From Pseudobacter sp. (lineage in GTDB: Bacteria; Bacteroidota; Bacteroidia; Chitinophagales; Chitinophagaceae), in contig JAFIGX010000007.1 of the NCBI GenBank assembly GCA_017849455.1, positions 68,208 through 132,207 on the forward strand: DNA of 64,000 nt, read 5' to 3'. A program made the translations under genes and the position numbers. The first letter of the stretch is position 1; each line of letters begins with the position of its first letter. Below, piece after piece: positions 9,250 through 18,783 of this stretch. The notes below the pieces were generated by a model that did no database searches, was not told the DNA's origin, and was given only the letters and a program-made list of their open reading frames with translations.

Positions 9250-9492
9250 TCGGATAGCGGGTGATACACAGGTTAGGAAGACTGTCATCAGTTCGGTAAT
9301 ACACAAACTGATGCTTTTATTGAACATAATGGTATTAAAATAAGTTCTACCACATGTGATACAGGATTAGGCAAGTATTATACTCCTCCCAGGTTAACCA
9401 CATTCACACCATTTTCGTAACATTTTCCGGCTGTTTGATATCATTTTATAAACAGCTCTCTTGCTTTGAATTAATCTTGTAAAAAAAGATAC

Positions 9493-11055
9493 ATGGAGCA
9501 TAAAGTCAAATGGAAAATGCACGAGATGATATGGATCACACTGGTCACCATCATTGCCATTGCCCGTTGTTGCTGGGACTGGATCACCCTGACACCCCAG
9601 CACATGGACTCAGTCTATCTCATAGTTTATAATAGCAACAATACCTCTTTTACCAGCTACTTTATAAATGTATGGCTGCCGCAAATCAGCTCTATTCTTA
9701 TATTCTATTTGTCTTATTTGGCTATCAACCTATCGATAATTCCATCGGTGAAAGGGATATTTTCAAAGAATACCACCGGCAGGATTATAAACAAGATCAT
9801 TTGGCCGGCAGTACAGTTGATCCTGTCGATCTGCCTGATCCTGCTCGGGACCAACCTTGCTACCTGGCTGGCCCATCCAATTCTATTTAATGAAGGATTT
9901 GGTCCTTCAGCCTTATTCGGTTATAGCGATCGGCCGTTAATGTACGTTTTTAGTGGATTTCCGAAAACCATGGGATTGATCGTGTTCATCTCCTTGCTGG
10001 CATTAGCACGGGAAATTATTCTCCGTTATTTTGAAAGACCAGGTTCTGGCAAAGCTTACTGGATTCTCATTATTAACCAGCTTACCGCCTTTGCCATGAT
10101 ATATTTCCTGATCATTTACGTATTGTCTGCATTGAAGTTTGAGAACGTATATTTCCACGTTTTTATTTCCGTTGTTCCTCCCGTCCTTCTCGCATTTATG
10201 AGCAATATATACTGGTTATTCCCCTGGAAAGGAAATCTGCCAGTCCTTTCCTACCGGGTCTTGCTTCGACTGCTGTTATCCACCTTTATATGCACATTTC
10301 CCTTTTTTGCTATCAAAGACACTGATCTTCCACATGATCAATTTATACTCTTCCTTTATTGCTGGGTGGGTCAACTATTTATTACAACTCCAATCTCCTG
10401 GCTGGTATACCGGCAGCGGAAAGAAATGATATTGCATTTTAGAGACATGGAAAAAGAACTCGCAAAGAACAGGGCCGACCTGCAATTATTGCGATCGCAG
10501 ATTAATCCTCACTTTCTGTTCAACGTGCTGAATAGCCTGTACGGACTGGCATTAAGGGAAAAGTCCATGGATACAGCCAAGGGTATACAAATGCTGGGAG
10601 ACATGATGCGCTTTATGTTGCATGAGAACACCCACGATCTGATTCCCCTGAGTAAAGAGATTGAATACCTGAAAAATTATATTGTTTTGCAGAAACTGCG
10701 TACACAAGCTTCTCCCGATATCATTATTGACGAAAAGATCATAAGAACCCATTGTGATCACCTGATCGCACCCATGTTGTTGATCCCCTTCATAGAAAAT
10801 GCTTTTAAACATGGTATCAGCCTCCAGGACCCCTCCTGGATCAAAATATCACTTCAATGTGATGAAAACAATATCTGTTTCGAGGTACGTAACAGCCTTC
10901 ATCCCAAAGCAGGCAGTGGCCATGACAAAGACAGCTCAGGCATCGGTCTAAAAAATGTCCGGGAGAGATTGAACCTCATCTACCCTCAACGCCACCATAT
11001 TGATATTGGTGTCCATGATGGGGAATTCAGGGCCCGGCTGATCATCCAACCATAA
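9493..11055 (+). CDS. LytS-type membrane sensor histidine kinase
   Basis: A 520-residue two-component sensor. The N-terminal 300 residues hold about eight hydrophobic membrane segments. A short linker (about 315-330) leads into the His_kinase domain, with the phospho-acceptor in QINPHFLFNVLNSLYG (His340). The C-terminal ATPase domain shows IPFIENAFKHGI and SGIGLKNVRERL. The class is the LytS/YehU type, which pairs with LytTR regulators; such a regulator lies two genes downstream, with a serine hydrolase between. The stimulus is unknown. About 240 bases of non-coding DNA precede the gene. Confidence 0.92.
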   Translation: MEHKVKWKMHEMIWITLVTIIAIARCCWDWITLTPQHMDSVYLIVYNSNNTSFTSYFINVWLPQISSILIFYLSYLAINLSIIPSVKGIFSKNTTGRIINKIIWPAVQLILSICLILLGTNLATWLAHPILFNEGFGPSALFGYSDRPLMYVFSGFPKTMGLIVFISLLALAREIILRYFERPGSGKAYWILIINQLTAFAMIYFLIIYVLSALKFENVYFHVFISVVPPVLLAFMSNIYWLFPWKGNLPVLSYRVLLRLLLSTFICTFPFFAIKDTDLPHDQFILFLYCWVGQLFITTPISWLVYRQRKEMILHFRDMEKELAKNRADLQLLRSQINPHFLFNVLNSLYGLALREKSMDTAKGIQMLGDMMRFMLHENTHDLIPLSKEIEYLKNYIVLQKLRTQASPDIIIDEKIIRTHCDHLIAPMLLIPFIENAFKHGISLQDPSWIKISLQCDENNICFEVRNSLHPKAGSGHDKDSSGIGLKNVRERLNLIYPQRHHIDIGVHDGEFRARLIIQP

Positions 11056-11079
11056 TAGCAATATAAAATCGTAAAATAA

Positions 11080-12405
11080 ATGAAAAAGTTATTATTAGTC
11101 TTATCAATGGCAGGAGCCATAAGGACCACCTATTCGCAGCAAAACATGACAAACAAATTGGACGAGTTACTAACGGCCACTGCCAATGCTCACCGATACA
11201 ATGGATCTGTACTTGTGTCTATGAACGGAAAGATCCTTTTGCAAAAAGGATATGGTTGGAAAAATAAACAGGACAGCCTGTTAAATGACACTGCCACGAT
11301 CTACCAGATTGCGTCGGCTACCAAACAATTTACCGCTACTCTTATTTTGAAATTGGCTGAATTAAAGAAACTTTCTTTGAATGACAAGGTCAGCCGGTTT
11401 TATCCTGCTTTCCGCAAAGGGGACAGCATCACCATAGAAAATTTACTTACCCATACTTCTGGCATCGACGACCAATTGTATAGCGACCCTTCAAAGCCGT
11501 TGCCACCTCAGCAGGAAGTTCTTACCACCATCGAGAATAACAGACTTGCCTTTGTACCGGGAACCCAATTTATGTACAGCAATAAGGGCTATCAATTATT
11601 AGGGTATATCATTCAACGTGTCACAGGGATGTCCTACTATCAGGCAGTAAGAAAGTATATCTTTACCCCATTAAAAATGACCCACAGTGGCTTTGATTTT
11701 TTTCATCTTGCCAACAAGGACAAGGCATCGGGGTATTACTACATGTCAGATACCACCTGTCCCCCAGCCCCTATCATTGACTCATCCGCATCTTTCTCTG
11801 CCGGATCGATTTATTCGACAGTGGGAGATTTGTACAAATGGCTGGAAGGGATCAATTCTTATCGGATTATCAGCAAAGCCTCGTTGGGAAAAGCGTACAC
11901 TCCGTCTGCAGACCCTCACTATGGTTATGGCAGGCAGATCGACACTTTCTTTAATAGGCGGGTAATATCCCATGGTGGCGACATCTGGGGGTTTAAATCC
12001 AAGATCGCCAGTATCCCCGAAGATGATGTGTGTATTGTATTGCTTGAAAACAAAGAAGAAGGTGACAACTACATTCTCCAAAAGATAATTGCTATTCTCT
12101 ACGGTCAGCCCTATCAACTGCCGGCAAAGAACGAGATCGTATTGGGCCGGGAAATATTGGAAAAATATACAGGATCTTATGAAATGCAGCCGGGAGTAAT
12201 AATAGAAGTGACCCTCGAAAATACGCATCTCATTGCGACGGCAGGCAATAGGAACGAGTTATATACCCTCAGGAGAAATTTCTTTATTTTAGATGATGGA
12301 TATAACCATTTACAGATTGAATTTGGGGCTGATGAGAACGGGGCGATCATCAACCTGTCATTCTTAAAAAAAGGAAAGAAGATCATTTGTAAAAAGATCC
12401 GTTAG
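11080..12405 (+). CDS. Exported serine hydrolase of the class C beta-lactamase / penicillin-binding family
   Basis: A 441-residue protein with a signal peptide (MKKLLLVLSMAGA..., cut near residue 20). The catalytic SxxK motif is SATK (Ser79, Lys82), the YxN motif is YSN (Tyr166), and the third-box equivalent is HGG (His298). This set is typical of beta-lactamase-like esterases and D-aminopeptidases that act in the periplasm. A C-terminal beta domain (about 355-441) may be a lipocalin-like lid. The gene sits 24 bases after the kinase and 22 bases before the response regulator, so its product may be linked to the stimulus or be an output of the pair. True beta-lactam hydrolysis cannot be claimed from sequence. 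Confidence 0.88.
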   Translation: MKKLLLVLSMAGAIRTTYSQQNMTNKLDELLTATANAHRYNGSVLVSMNGKILLQKGYGWKNKQDSLLNDTATIYQIASATKQFTATLILKLAELKKLSLNDKVSRFYPAFRKGDSITIENLLTHTSGIDDQLYSDPSKPLPPQQEVLTTIENNRLAFVPGTQFMYSNKGYQLLGYIIQRVTGMSYYQAVRKYIFTPLKMTHSGFDFFHLANKDKASGYYYMSDTTCPPAPIIDSSASFSAGSIYSTVGDLYKWLEGINSYRIISKASLGKAYTPSADPHYGYGRQIDTFFNRRVISHGGDIWGFKSKIASIPEDDVCIVLLENKEEGDNYILQKIIAILYGQPYQLPAKNEIVLGREILEKYTGSYEMQPGVIIEVTLENTHLIATAGNRNELYTLRRNFFILDDGYNHLQIEFGADENGAIINLSFLKKGKKIICKKIR

Positions 12406-12427
12406 GCCCATTAAAAATTTGTACTGA

Positions 12428-13123
12428 ATGTTGAAAGCTATTGCCATCGATGATGAGCCAATCGCCCTGGAAGTGATCGAAAACCTGGCTGCTGATGTTA
12501 GTTTTCTAAAGCTGACAGCCGTTTTTGTAAATGCTTTAAAGGCTATTGATTTCCTTGCGAAGAATGATGTAGACCTGATTTTCATTGATATTAAAATGCC
12601 GAATATCTCCGGTATCGAATTGATGAGATCGCTTTCAAATCCTCCTATGGTCATATTCACGACAGCTTATAGTGAACACGCTGTCCAAAGTTTTGAATTG
12701 AACGCAATAGATTATTTATTAAAACCTTTTTCCCTACCCCGGTTCCTGCAAGCCTGCAACAAGGCTTATGAGCAGCACATGCTTAGAAAAAACAACCTTA
12801 TTTCTTCCGCTCCCGACACCTCTCTCTTTATAAAAAGCGGTTATGAGCAGATCCGTGTGGCGCTGTCAGAAATATTATATGCAGAAAGCAATGGAAGCTA
12901 TATAAATTTTATTTTGGAACAAGGAAAGATCATTTCCCGCATGACTATGCTGGAAGTGGAAAGTCTATTACCAGCTTCAGACTTCATTCGAATACACCGT
13001 TCCTATGTTGTCGCCATCAAAAAAGTTACTCGGATCGACCGGAACAACATCTGGATAAAACAGGTGGCGCTTCCACTCGGGTCAAATTATGCCGACGCGA
13101 TTGAAAAAATAAAAAAGCAATAG
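12428..13123 (+). CDS. LytTR-family response regulator
   Basis: A 231-residue regulator with a receiver domain (residues 1-118; acidic pocket Asp8-Asp9, phospho-acceptor Asp54 in FIDIKMP, Lys in LLKPF). The LytTR DNA-binding domain covers about 133-231 (LFIKSGYEQIRV, FIRIHRSYVVAIKKV). It is the expected partner of the LytS-type kinase two genes upstream. LytTR proteins bind direct repeats in promoter DNA; none was identified here. A terminator follows at 13213-13244. Confidence 0.93.
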   Translation: MLKAIAIDDEPIALEVIENLAADVSFLKLTAVFVNALKAIDFLAKNDVDLIFIDIKMPNISGIELMRSLSNPPMVIFTTAYSEHAVQSFELNAIDYLLKPFSLPRFLQACNKAYEQHMLRKNNLISSAPDTSLFIKSGYEQIRVALSEILYAESNGSYINFILEQGKIISRMTMLEVESLLPASDFIRIHRSYVVAIKKVTRIDRNNIWIKQVALPLGSNYADAIEKIKKQ

Positions 13124-13212
13124 AACGCGGTTAGCGGCCAGCGCCGTTCCAGTCGGCCTGCGAACTCACAAATTCGGACGGCCGGACACTTCCGGTCCGC
13201 AAGTTTGAAAAG

Positions 13213-13244
13213 AAACCCGCGCTAGTCGCGGTTTTTTCTTTTTT
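13213..13244 (+). terminator. Rho-independent terminator after the LytS/hydrolase/LytTR operon
   Basis: CCGCG at 13217-13221 pairs with CGCGG at 13227-13231 around a five-base loop, flanked by A and T tracts and followed by a long T-rich run. The preceding 80 bases (13130-13210) are GC-rich with several short dyads such as CGGAC/GTCCG and carry no gene. Confidence 0.7.
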
Positions 13245-13320
13245 GTCGTGGCTTTAGTCGATAAAAGAAGAAGTAATGCAATATAAAATAAAACATGCCC
13301 TCATTTTCATCGTTATTATT

Positions 13321-13848
13321 CTAATACTTATTGGGTCTGGCGAAAAGCATGTCCTGGAGCCACTCGCCATTGAACTTTTTCCAGGTGCGCAAATATGAAC
13401 CGTCAACAATAGTATGTTGTTTCTCCTTATCAAATTCAAGATGAAAATCACCGAACTCATAGGCCAAATCACCGGATTTTGAGATCTCCAGGCGTATTAT
13501 TTTATCTATACGCTTGACATTGGTTAGCTCAGGTATTACTTTCGTTTCAACCGGCTCCTCTATCAGTAATCCATTACATTGCACCTGTACATCACTAAGG
13601 TCCGTCGGAGCGCCGGTCATTTTCCCGGCAATGAGAGGCCGGTCATAGGCTCCGCTTACGAAAACATTGTTGGATGTCTGTTTGATCGCTTTTAAATTGG
13701 TTTTGGCTTGCTCTACAAGTCCACGGATCATTTGTTCATCTTTACTAATTTGAGCATGAGCGGTAAAAAAACATTGAAGGGCAATAACGAGGTACAACAA
13801 TCTCCTGCTTCTGCAGCCAATAGTTAAAGTCCATGAGGTCTTTTTCAT
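13321..13848 (-). CDS. Exported NTF2-like (SnoaL/DUF4440-type) protein
   Basis: A 175-residue protein with a signal peptide (hydrophobic LLYLVIALQCFF, cleavage after AHA). The remainder fits the small NTF2-like alpha+beta fold: an N-terminal helix (MIRGLVEQAK), then strands ending in the pattern YEFGDFHLEF...GSYLRTWKKFNGEW, characteristic of DUF4440/ketosteroid-isomerase-like proteins. No catalytic residues can be assigned. It is a monocistronic gene convergent with the LytTR operon. Function unknown. Confidence 0.65.
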   Translation of the reverse strand: MKKTSWTLTIGCRSRRLLYLVIALQCFFTAHAQISKDEQMIRGLVEQAKTNLKAIKQTSNNVFVSGAYDRPLIAGKMTGAPTDLSDVQVQCNGLLIEEPVETKVIPELTNVKRIDKIIRLEISKSGDLAYEFGDFHLEFDKEKQHTIVDGSYLRTWKKFNGEWLQDMLFARPNKY

Positions 13849-14431
13849 TCGATATGTTTTAGTAAAGTAATCGATCCATTCATGAACCCGTCATAGGGCT
13901 GATCAAGATTTCAGGAACTATAATACCCACAGAATTTGCATCCCCGAACGGAATGTTGAAATCCCTTGCCTGTTCTATTCCAACATTGAAATACATCAGT
14001 ATTGCCGGGTCCTGCACAAATGATATATTAAAGATAAATGAGGCCAGTATTTCTTATATTGTAAAAAGCCGACAAAAAACGGTTTCATGACTGTATGCCG
14101 TTCAATATGGTCCTGACAAATTCAAGACCCGCTTCAACACCGGGATGGATTTTACAGGCCGTGACCGTCAGCTACAGCCAGTGCAGCCATAACGACCTGA
14201 GCTCATTTCATAAAATAAGCTTTAAAAATTACACATCATAGCAGCGCGGAAGTTCAAAAATCAGTATTGCACAAAAGCATCGGGGGTTGCAGACATGAAA
14301 GACCTTTTTGTTCTCTCCACAAGCGTTATTATCAAATTTGAAACAATACAAGGCTATGGAAATCAGAATTATATTCTAATTTACTTTGCAAAATGTTCAT
14401 CGATTAATCCTTCTTTAAACGATATCGATCT
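13849..14431. other. Intergenic stretch with a short coding-like remnant at 13880-14050 (minus)
   Basis: On the minus strand, 14050 to 13880 reads as a protein-like fragment ending ARDFNIPFGDANSV and ILISPMTGS before a stop. A stop closes the frame just upstream and there is no good start. It is either the tail of a lost gene or chance; the family is not recognised. The rest, 14051-14431, shows no gene. A 73-codon frame at 14295-14516 overlaps the real membrane-protein gene and was rejected. Confidence 0.3.
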
Positions 14432-14698
14432 ATGGCACTGTTGTTCATCAAGAATTTCTACCCCGTATTGGGTTGGATTGGCACACTTTCGTATCTGCTC
14501 GCCTACTTCCTCCTGAGCATTAATAAACTAAAAGCGGATCAGGTGACTTATCACGTAATGAACATTCTGGGGGCGATCGGACTTACCGCGAACGCAATAT
14601 ATTACGCCGACCTCCCGAATATAGTCGTAAACATGGCCTGGGGGTTCATTGCATTAGCTGCCATCATTGTGCTTAGCCGGAAGAAGAAGCCAAATTAA
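14432..14698 (+). CDS. Small CBU_0592-like membrane protein
   Basis: An 88-residue protein with three hydrophobic segments (about residues 10-28, 42-60 and 63-82) separated by polar turns, ending in a basic tail RKKKPN. The order WIGTLSYLLAYFLLS, then NILGAIGLTANA, then VVNMAWGFIAL matches the small CBU_0592-like family. Its molecular role is unknown. The gene is convergent with the TetR gene and the two 3' ends overlap by 26 bases. Confidence 0.7.
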   Translation: MALLFIKNFYPVLGWIGTLSYLLAYFLLSINKLKADQVTYHVMNILGAIGLTANAIYYADLPNIVVNMAWGFIALAAIIVLSRKKKPN

Positions 14699-15281
14699 GC
14701 TGTAACAATGCCTGATTCTTGTAATGTGCCAACTTTCTATTATACTCTCTTTTGTTCGACACAAGGCTCAGGTAATAGTAAGCACCATCCACTATTACAA
14801 AAATGATGTCGGCAGTGAACGCAGGATCTTTTACGGAAAGCACACCCGCCCGGTTGCATTCGATGATCATCTCTTCGAGGTTGGTTCGAAGTGAATCCAG
14901 CAGTACTTTATATTTTGCCTTTACATTCTTATTGCGGAAAGCCAGTGAATAACAACTGTACGAAACGCTGTCGTCAAAAAGAATGTTCCACTTCCGTGAG
15001 AAAATATTGTCAATGACCTTCAGTAGTTTTTTCCTGGGGTCATTTTTATACGCGGAAGGCGTTTCAAATATCCGGAGATATTCTTCGAGAATATATTCGA
15101 TGAGCCCGTACAACAGATGCTCCTTTGTCTTGAAATAGTGAATGACCAGGCTTGGATTGATATTGATCAGTGTTGCAGTTTTTGCTAGAGATGCATTTTC
15201 GAGTCCCTCTTCTTTGGCAATTTTGTAAAAGGCCTTGATGATTTCCGGTTGACGAGCGTCTTTAATACTTTTTCTACCCAT
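14673..15281 (-). CDS. TetR-family transcriptional repressor
   Basis: A 202-residue regulator. The N-terminal helix-turn-helix covers residues about 10-57 (GLENASLAKTATLININPSLVIHYFKTKEHLL), diagnostic for TetR. The C-terminal ligand-binding part is all helical and of typical length. It is divergent from the SusC/SusD/phosphodiesterase operon at 15648. The shared 366-base region contains a strong inverted repeat at 15512-15539, which is the natural operator candidate. A TATATTTG -7-like element lies at 15317-15310 on its own strand. The inducer is unknown; substrate or product of the neighbouring operon is an inference. Confidence 0.9.
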   Translation of the reverse strand: MGRKSIKDARQPEIIKAFYKIAKEEGLENASLAKTATLININPSLVIHYFKTKEHLLYGLIEYILEEYLRIFETPSAYKNDPRKKLLKVIDNIFSRKWNILFDDSVSYSCYSLAFRNKNVKAKYKVLLDSLRTNLEEMIIECNRAGVLSVKDPAFTADIIFVIVDGAYYYLSLVSNKREYNRKLAHYKNQALLQLNLASSSG

Positions 15282-15647
15282 GTCGATATTTATATTTTAA
15301 GGGATGCTACAAATATAAGGAGCTTGTATAATACATTCCGGTTATACACCCTTCGTGAGCATATATTGCCTGTTCAATTTGGGCAATCGTTTGCATTTCC
15401 CCGGATGGGCAACCACACTGTTTATCATTTATTCCTAACTATTTAGATAATAATCTTTTAATCCCTTCCGGAAATTCATCCCCTCAATTAAATCTTTATG
15501 ATGTTTACGTTAATTAATTGAATGAACGTTCAATTAATTTTTTTAAATCAGTTTTTATTCACCACATTTGTTCAGCCGGATTTCAATAGGTTTTTTATCT
15601 GGATAAGATTTCGAAAAATCATTCTTACTGTTCCAAACTTCACTGTT
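15282..15647. other. Divergent regulatory region between tetR and susC
   Basis: No gene is supported. An in-frame upstream ATG at 15522 would add 42 residues to SusC, but it lies inside the inverted repeat and would bury the signal peptide, so it was rejected. The region holds the inverted repeat at 15512-15539 and a -7-like element for the TetR gene near 15310-15317. The remainder shows no obvious structure. Confidence 0.5.
15512..15539. promoter_or_regulatory. Perfect 11-bp inverted repeat, candidate TetR operator
   Basis: AATTAATTGAA at 15512-15522 and TTCAATTAATT at 15529-15539 are exact inverted copies with a six-base spacer. The centre also contains the self-complementary TGAACGTTCA (15523-15532), a core seen in many TetR-type operators. 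It lies 109 bases upstream of the susC start, in the gap shared with the TetR gene. Binding by that regulator is inferred. Confidence 0.6.
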
Positions 15648-18600
15648 ATGAAATCAACTGCTTTTGTCATTCTTCTGCTATTGACAGCATTCACCTCTTT
15701 TTCTCAAAATGTTACCGTAACCGGCACTGTGCGTTCCGCATTCGATGGCGCACCACTTGCCGGCGTATCCATTATGGCTAACAAGGCGGCCAAAGGAACG
15801 ACCACCAACGATGAAGGTCGTTTTACAATCTCTGTTTCGCCGAACACCACGCTTGTATTCTCTTTCCTGGGATTCGTTTCCCAGGAAATCCTCGTCAGCG
15901 GGCAAAGAGAGATCAATATTTCCCTGCAGCAAAGCTCGTCCGGTGTATTGGGCGAAGTAGTCGTTACTACAGCACTGGGTATAAAAAAGCAACAAAAAAC
16001 ACTGGGATATTCGGTGCAGGAAGTAAGTGGCGAAACGATGGCCAAAACAAAAACACCAACCCCGCTGAGCGCATTGACCGGTAAGGTAGCCGGCCTGAAT
16101 GTCAGTAACACAACGGATCTGTTCCGCAATCCGGGTATTTCCCTGAGGGGTAGAACGCCCTTGATCGTTATCGATGGAATACCCGACCCGGATGCAGACC
16201 CATACAAGATCAATGCTGATGACATCGAGAGTATTAGCGTACTGAAAGGGACCGCTGCCGCTGCTCTTTATGGCGCATTGGGCGTGAACGGAGCGATCAT
16301 GTACACTACCAAGAAAGGGACCAAAGGAAAGTTGGCCGTTGAAGTAAATTCATCTACGCTTTTTCAAACAGGCTATACCGTGATCCCGAAGGTACAAACC
16401 ACCTACGGGAATGGCGACCAGGGAAAATATGCATACGTAAACGGATCTGGCGGAGGAACAGAAGGAGGCGGATGGATATGGGGTCCCAAACTTGACCAAC
16501 CCGATCCATCAACACCCAGCGGTTTTTATGAAACCACTCAATTCAATAGCCCGGTCGACCCTGTAACTGGTAAACTGGTGCCCCTTCCTTGGGTTTCCAG
16601 GGGAAAGAACAATATCAAGAATTTTTTTCGCACAGGCATCTTATCAACTAACAGCGTCTCTGCTTCAATCGGCACAGAAAAAGGTTCATTCCGGGTATCG
16701 GCAAATCATATATTCCAACAAGGCGTTGTGCCCAATACCGGCCTGAATAACTCTTCTTTTTCAATAGGAGGCAATTATCGCCTCACTCCACAACTGAGTA
16801 TGGACGCCAAACTTACCTATAATAGAGAGTACTCGGATAATTATCCCACTATTGGCTATGGCCCTCCCAATTATTTGTATAACCTCATACTATGGATTGG
16901 TCCCGATATCGACATACGCGACCTTAAAAATTACTGGATCCCCGGGAAAGAAGGATTACAACAACGCAACTATAACCTTTCCTGGTATAATAACCCTCAT
17001 TTCATAGCCAACCAACTCTTGAATGGGTATAAAAGAAATAACAGTTTTGGTCAGGTGACATTCGATTATAAGGTTACCAATGATCTCTCCGTGAAGTTCC
17101 GAAATGGCTTTAACCAATATTCAAGCATCGCGGACCTGCGGGAACCATACAGCTATGTTGCGTACGATTATATCTCAAAAGGCAATTATTCCACCGATCT
17201 CGCCAATTATTTCGATATAAATTCAGATCTGATCGTAAACTATAAGCACTCTTTCAGCAAACAGTTTAACCTGAATATAACGGCCGGCGGGGCAAATGCT
17301 TATAGAAGATCAGAATCTTCCTATACGACTACCGACGGGCTGACGATCCCGGAGTTCTATTCACTCAGTAATTCGATCAATCCCTTGAAAGCTTCCAGCA
17401 ATCGCCGGGAGCGCAGAACCTCCAGCCTTTACGGTATGGTTGATTTCGAAGCACTGGGATTCCTTTATCTTTCTTTAACCGGCAGATACGATAAAACGTC
17501 TACCCTTCCTGTAAAAAACAACGGATATTTTTATCCTTCTGCCGGTGTATCTGCTGTTTTATCGGATGTGTTGAAATTACCTTCAGTGATCTCCTTCCTG
17601 AAAGTACGTGGCTCATGGGCTAAGGTAAATACCGGATTCATCAACAATGATAACCCTTATGCACACCTTACCACCTATACACTTGGTCCCAAATGGAACA
17701 ATGTTCCTTCGCTGGTATGGCCAACTACTTTTATTTCACCTGACTTGGTCCCGGAAACAGTTTCTTCCGGTGAGTACGGCGCAGCCATAGGATTGTTCAA
17801 GAACAGGATCAACATCGACGTAACCTGGTTCAGGAACAAGGACTATAACAACTTCATCAATGTTACTCAGTCGCAGGCAAGTGGAAATACCAGCGTTTTA
17901 AAGAACGCCAACGTTTATGTCCGGAAAGGATGGGAGTTCATGATAAGCGGTTTCCCGGTAAGAGGCAGGGATTTCAAATGGGAAATGACTGTCAATTTTT
18001 CCAATGTACATCGCTGGTTGAAAAGTGCTACGGATAATCCGGATGGATATATCGGACAGATCAAAGAAGGACAGCGTACCGATAGGATCTTTATTACCGA
18101 TTCCCGTGCGCCGGACGGACAGGCGATCTATAATTCTAACGGAATGCAGGCATACGCACCTTACGGACAGTTCTTTGGCTATAGCGACCCCGACTGGATC
18201 TATGGATGGCAGAACACTTTTACCTATAAGAATCTGTCTTTGAGCTTTTCCGTGGACGGCCGTTTAGGAGGATTGATCTATTCCACCACCAACCAGAAGA
18301 TGTGGTGGGGAGGCACCGCCAGAGGGACCGTTACATCATACCGGGATGACGCGAACGCGGGCAAAAGCACTTATGTTGGCCCAGGTGTTGTTGTTGCTTC
18401 AGGAAATGTACAGTACGACAGTTACGGGAATATCATCTCCGATACCAGGAAGTTCGCGCCCAATACAACGGCCGTCAATTATATCGGCTTCATGCAGACA
18501 ACCAGCGGGGCTATGTTGAATAACTATTTTTACTATAGTGGAACATATCTAAAATTCAGGGAGTTGGTACTCACTTATAACCTTCCGCAAAAATGGGTGA

Positions 18601-18752
18601 GGGGCGTTTTCAACTCAGCCTCTGCTTCGCTGATCGGGAACAACTTGTTCATCCTTTCCAAGATTCCAAATGTGGACCCGGATGCAGAAAGGGACAATTT
18701 GCAAACACCTTCCATGAGAAGCATTGGGCTTAATGTCAATCTCAGATTCTAA
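15648..18752 (+). CDS. SusC/RagA-family TonB-linked outer-membrane transporter
   Basis: ATG 15648 gives 1034 residues and a clean signal peptide (MKSTAFVILLLLTAF, cut before QNVTV). A carboxypeptidase-like domain (about 22-105, GTVRSAFDGAPLAGVSI) is followed by a TonB-box-like EVVVTTALG. The plug domain (about 115-225) contains SLRGRTPLIVIDGIP and SISVLKGTAAAALYG, both SusC hallmarks. The rest is barrel, ending LRF. There is no STN domain, so control is not by an anti-sigma system; the divergent TetR gene fits. The substrate may be a phosphate-containing compound, judging from the phosphodiesterase in the same operon (inference). Confidence 0.94.
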   Translation: MKSTAFVILLLLTAFTSFSQNVTVTGTVRSAFDGAPLAGVSIMANKAAKGTTTNDEGRFTISVSPNTTLVFSFLGFVSQEILVSGQREINISLQQSSSGVLGEVVVTTALGIKKQQKTLGYSVQEVSGETMAKTKTPTPLSALTGKVAGLNVSNTTDLFRNPGISLRGRTPLIVIDGIPDPDADPYKINADDIESISVLKGTAAAALYGALGVNGAIMYTTKKGTKGKLAVEVNSSTLFQTGYTVIPKVQTTYGNGDQGKYAYVNGSGGGTEGGGWIWGPKLDQPDPSTPSGFYETTQFNSPVDPVTGKLVPLPWVSRGKNNIKNFFRTGILSTNSVSASIGTEKGSFRVSANHIFQQGVVPNTGLNNSSFSIGGNYRLTPQLSMDAKLTYNREYSDNYPTIGYGPPNYLYNLILWIGPDIDIRDLKNYWIPGKEGLQQRNYNLSWYNNPHFIANQLLNGYKRNNSFGQVTFDYKVTNDLSVKFRNGFNQYSSIADLREPYSYVAYDYISKGNYSTDLANYFDINSDLIVNYKHSFSKQFNLNITAGGANAYRRSESSYTTTDGLTIPEFYSLSNSINPLKASSNRRERRTSSLYGMVDFEALGFLYLSLTGRYDKTSTLPVKNNGYFYPSAGVSAVLSDVLKLPSVISFLKVRGSWAKVNTGFINNDNPYAHLTTYTLGPKWNNVPSLVWPTTFISPDLVPETVSSGEYGAAIGLFKNRINIDVTWFRNKDYNNFINVTQSQASGNTSVLKNANVYVRKGWEFMISGFPVRGRDFKWEMTVNFSNVHRWLKSATDNPDGYIGQIKEGQRTDRIFITDSRAPDGQAIYNSNGMQAYAPYGQFFGYSDPDWIYGWQNTFTYKNLSLSFSVDGRLGGLIYSTTNQKMWWGGTARGTVTSYRDDANAGKSTYVGPGVVVASGNVQYDSYGNIISDTRKFAPNTTAVNYIGFMQTTSGAMLNNYFYYSGTYLKFRELVLTYNLPQKWVRGVFNSASASLIGNNLFILSKIPNVDPDAERDNLQTPSMRSIGLNVNLRF

Positions 18753-18783
18753 TCTTAATCATCATCGCATAAAAAAAAGCAAG

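Noticed and set aside
14295..14516. Small frame before the CBU_0592-like gene
   Set aside because: It overlaps the real gene in another frame and shows no conserved character.
15522..15647. Upstream in-frame ATG for the first susC
   Set aside because: It falls inside the inverted repeat and would put 42 residues before a good signal peptide.
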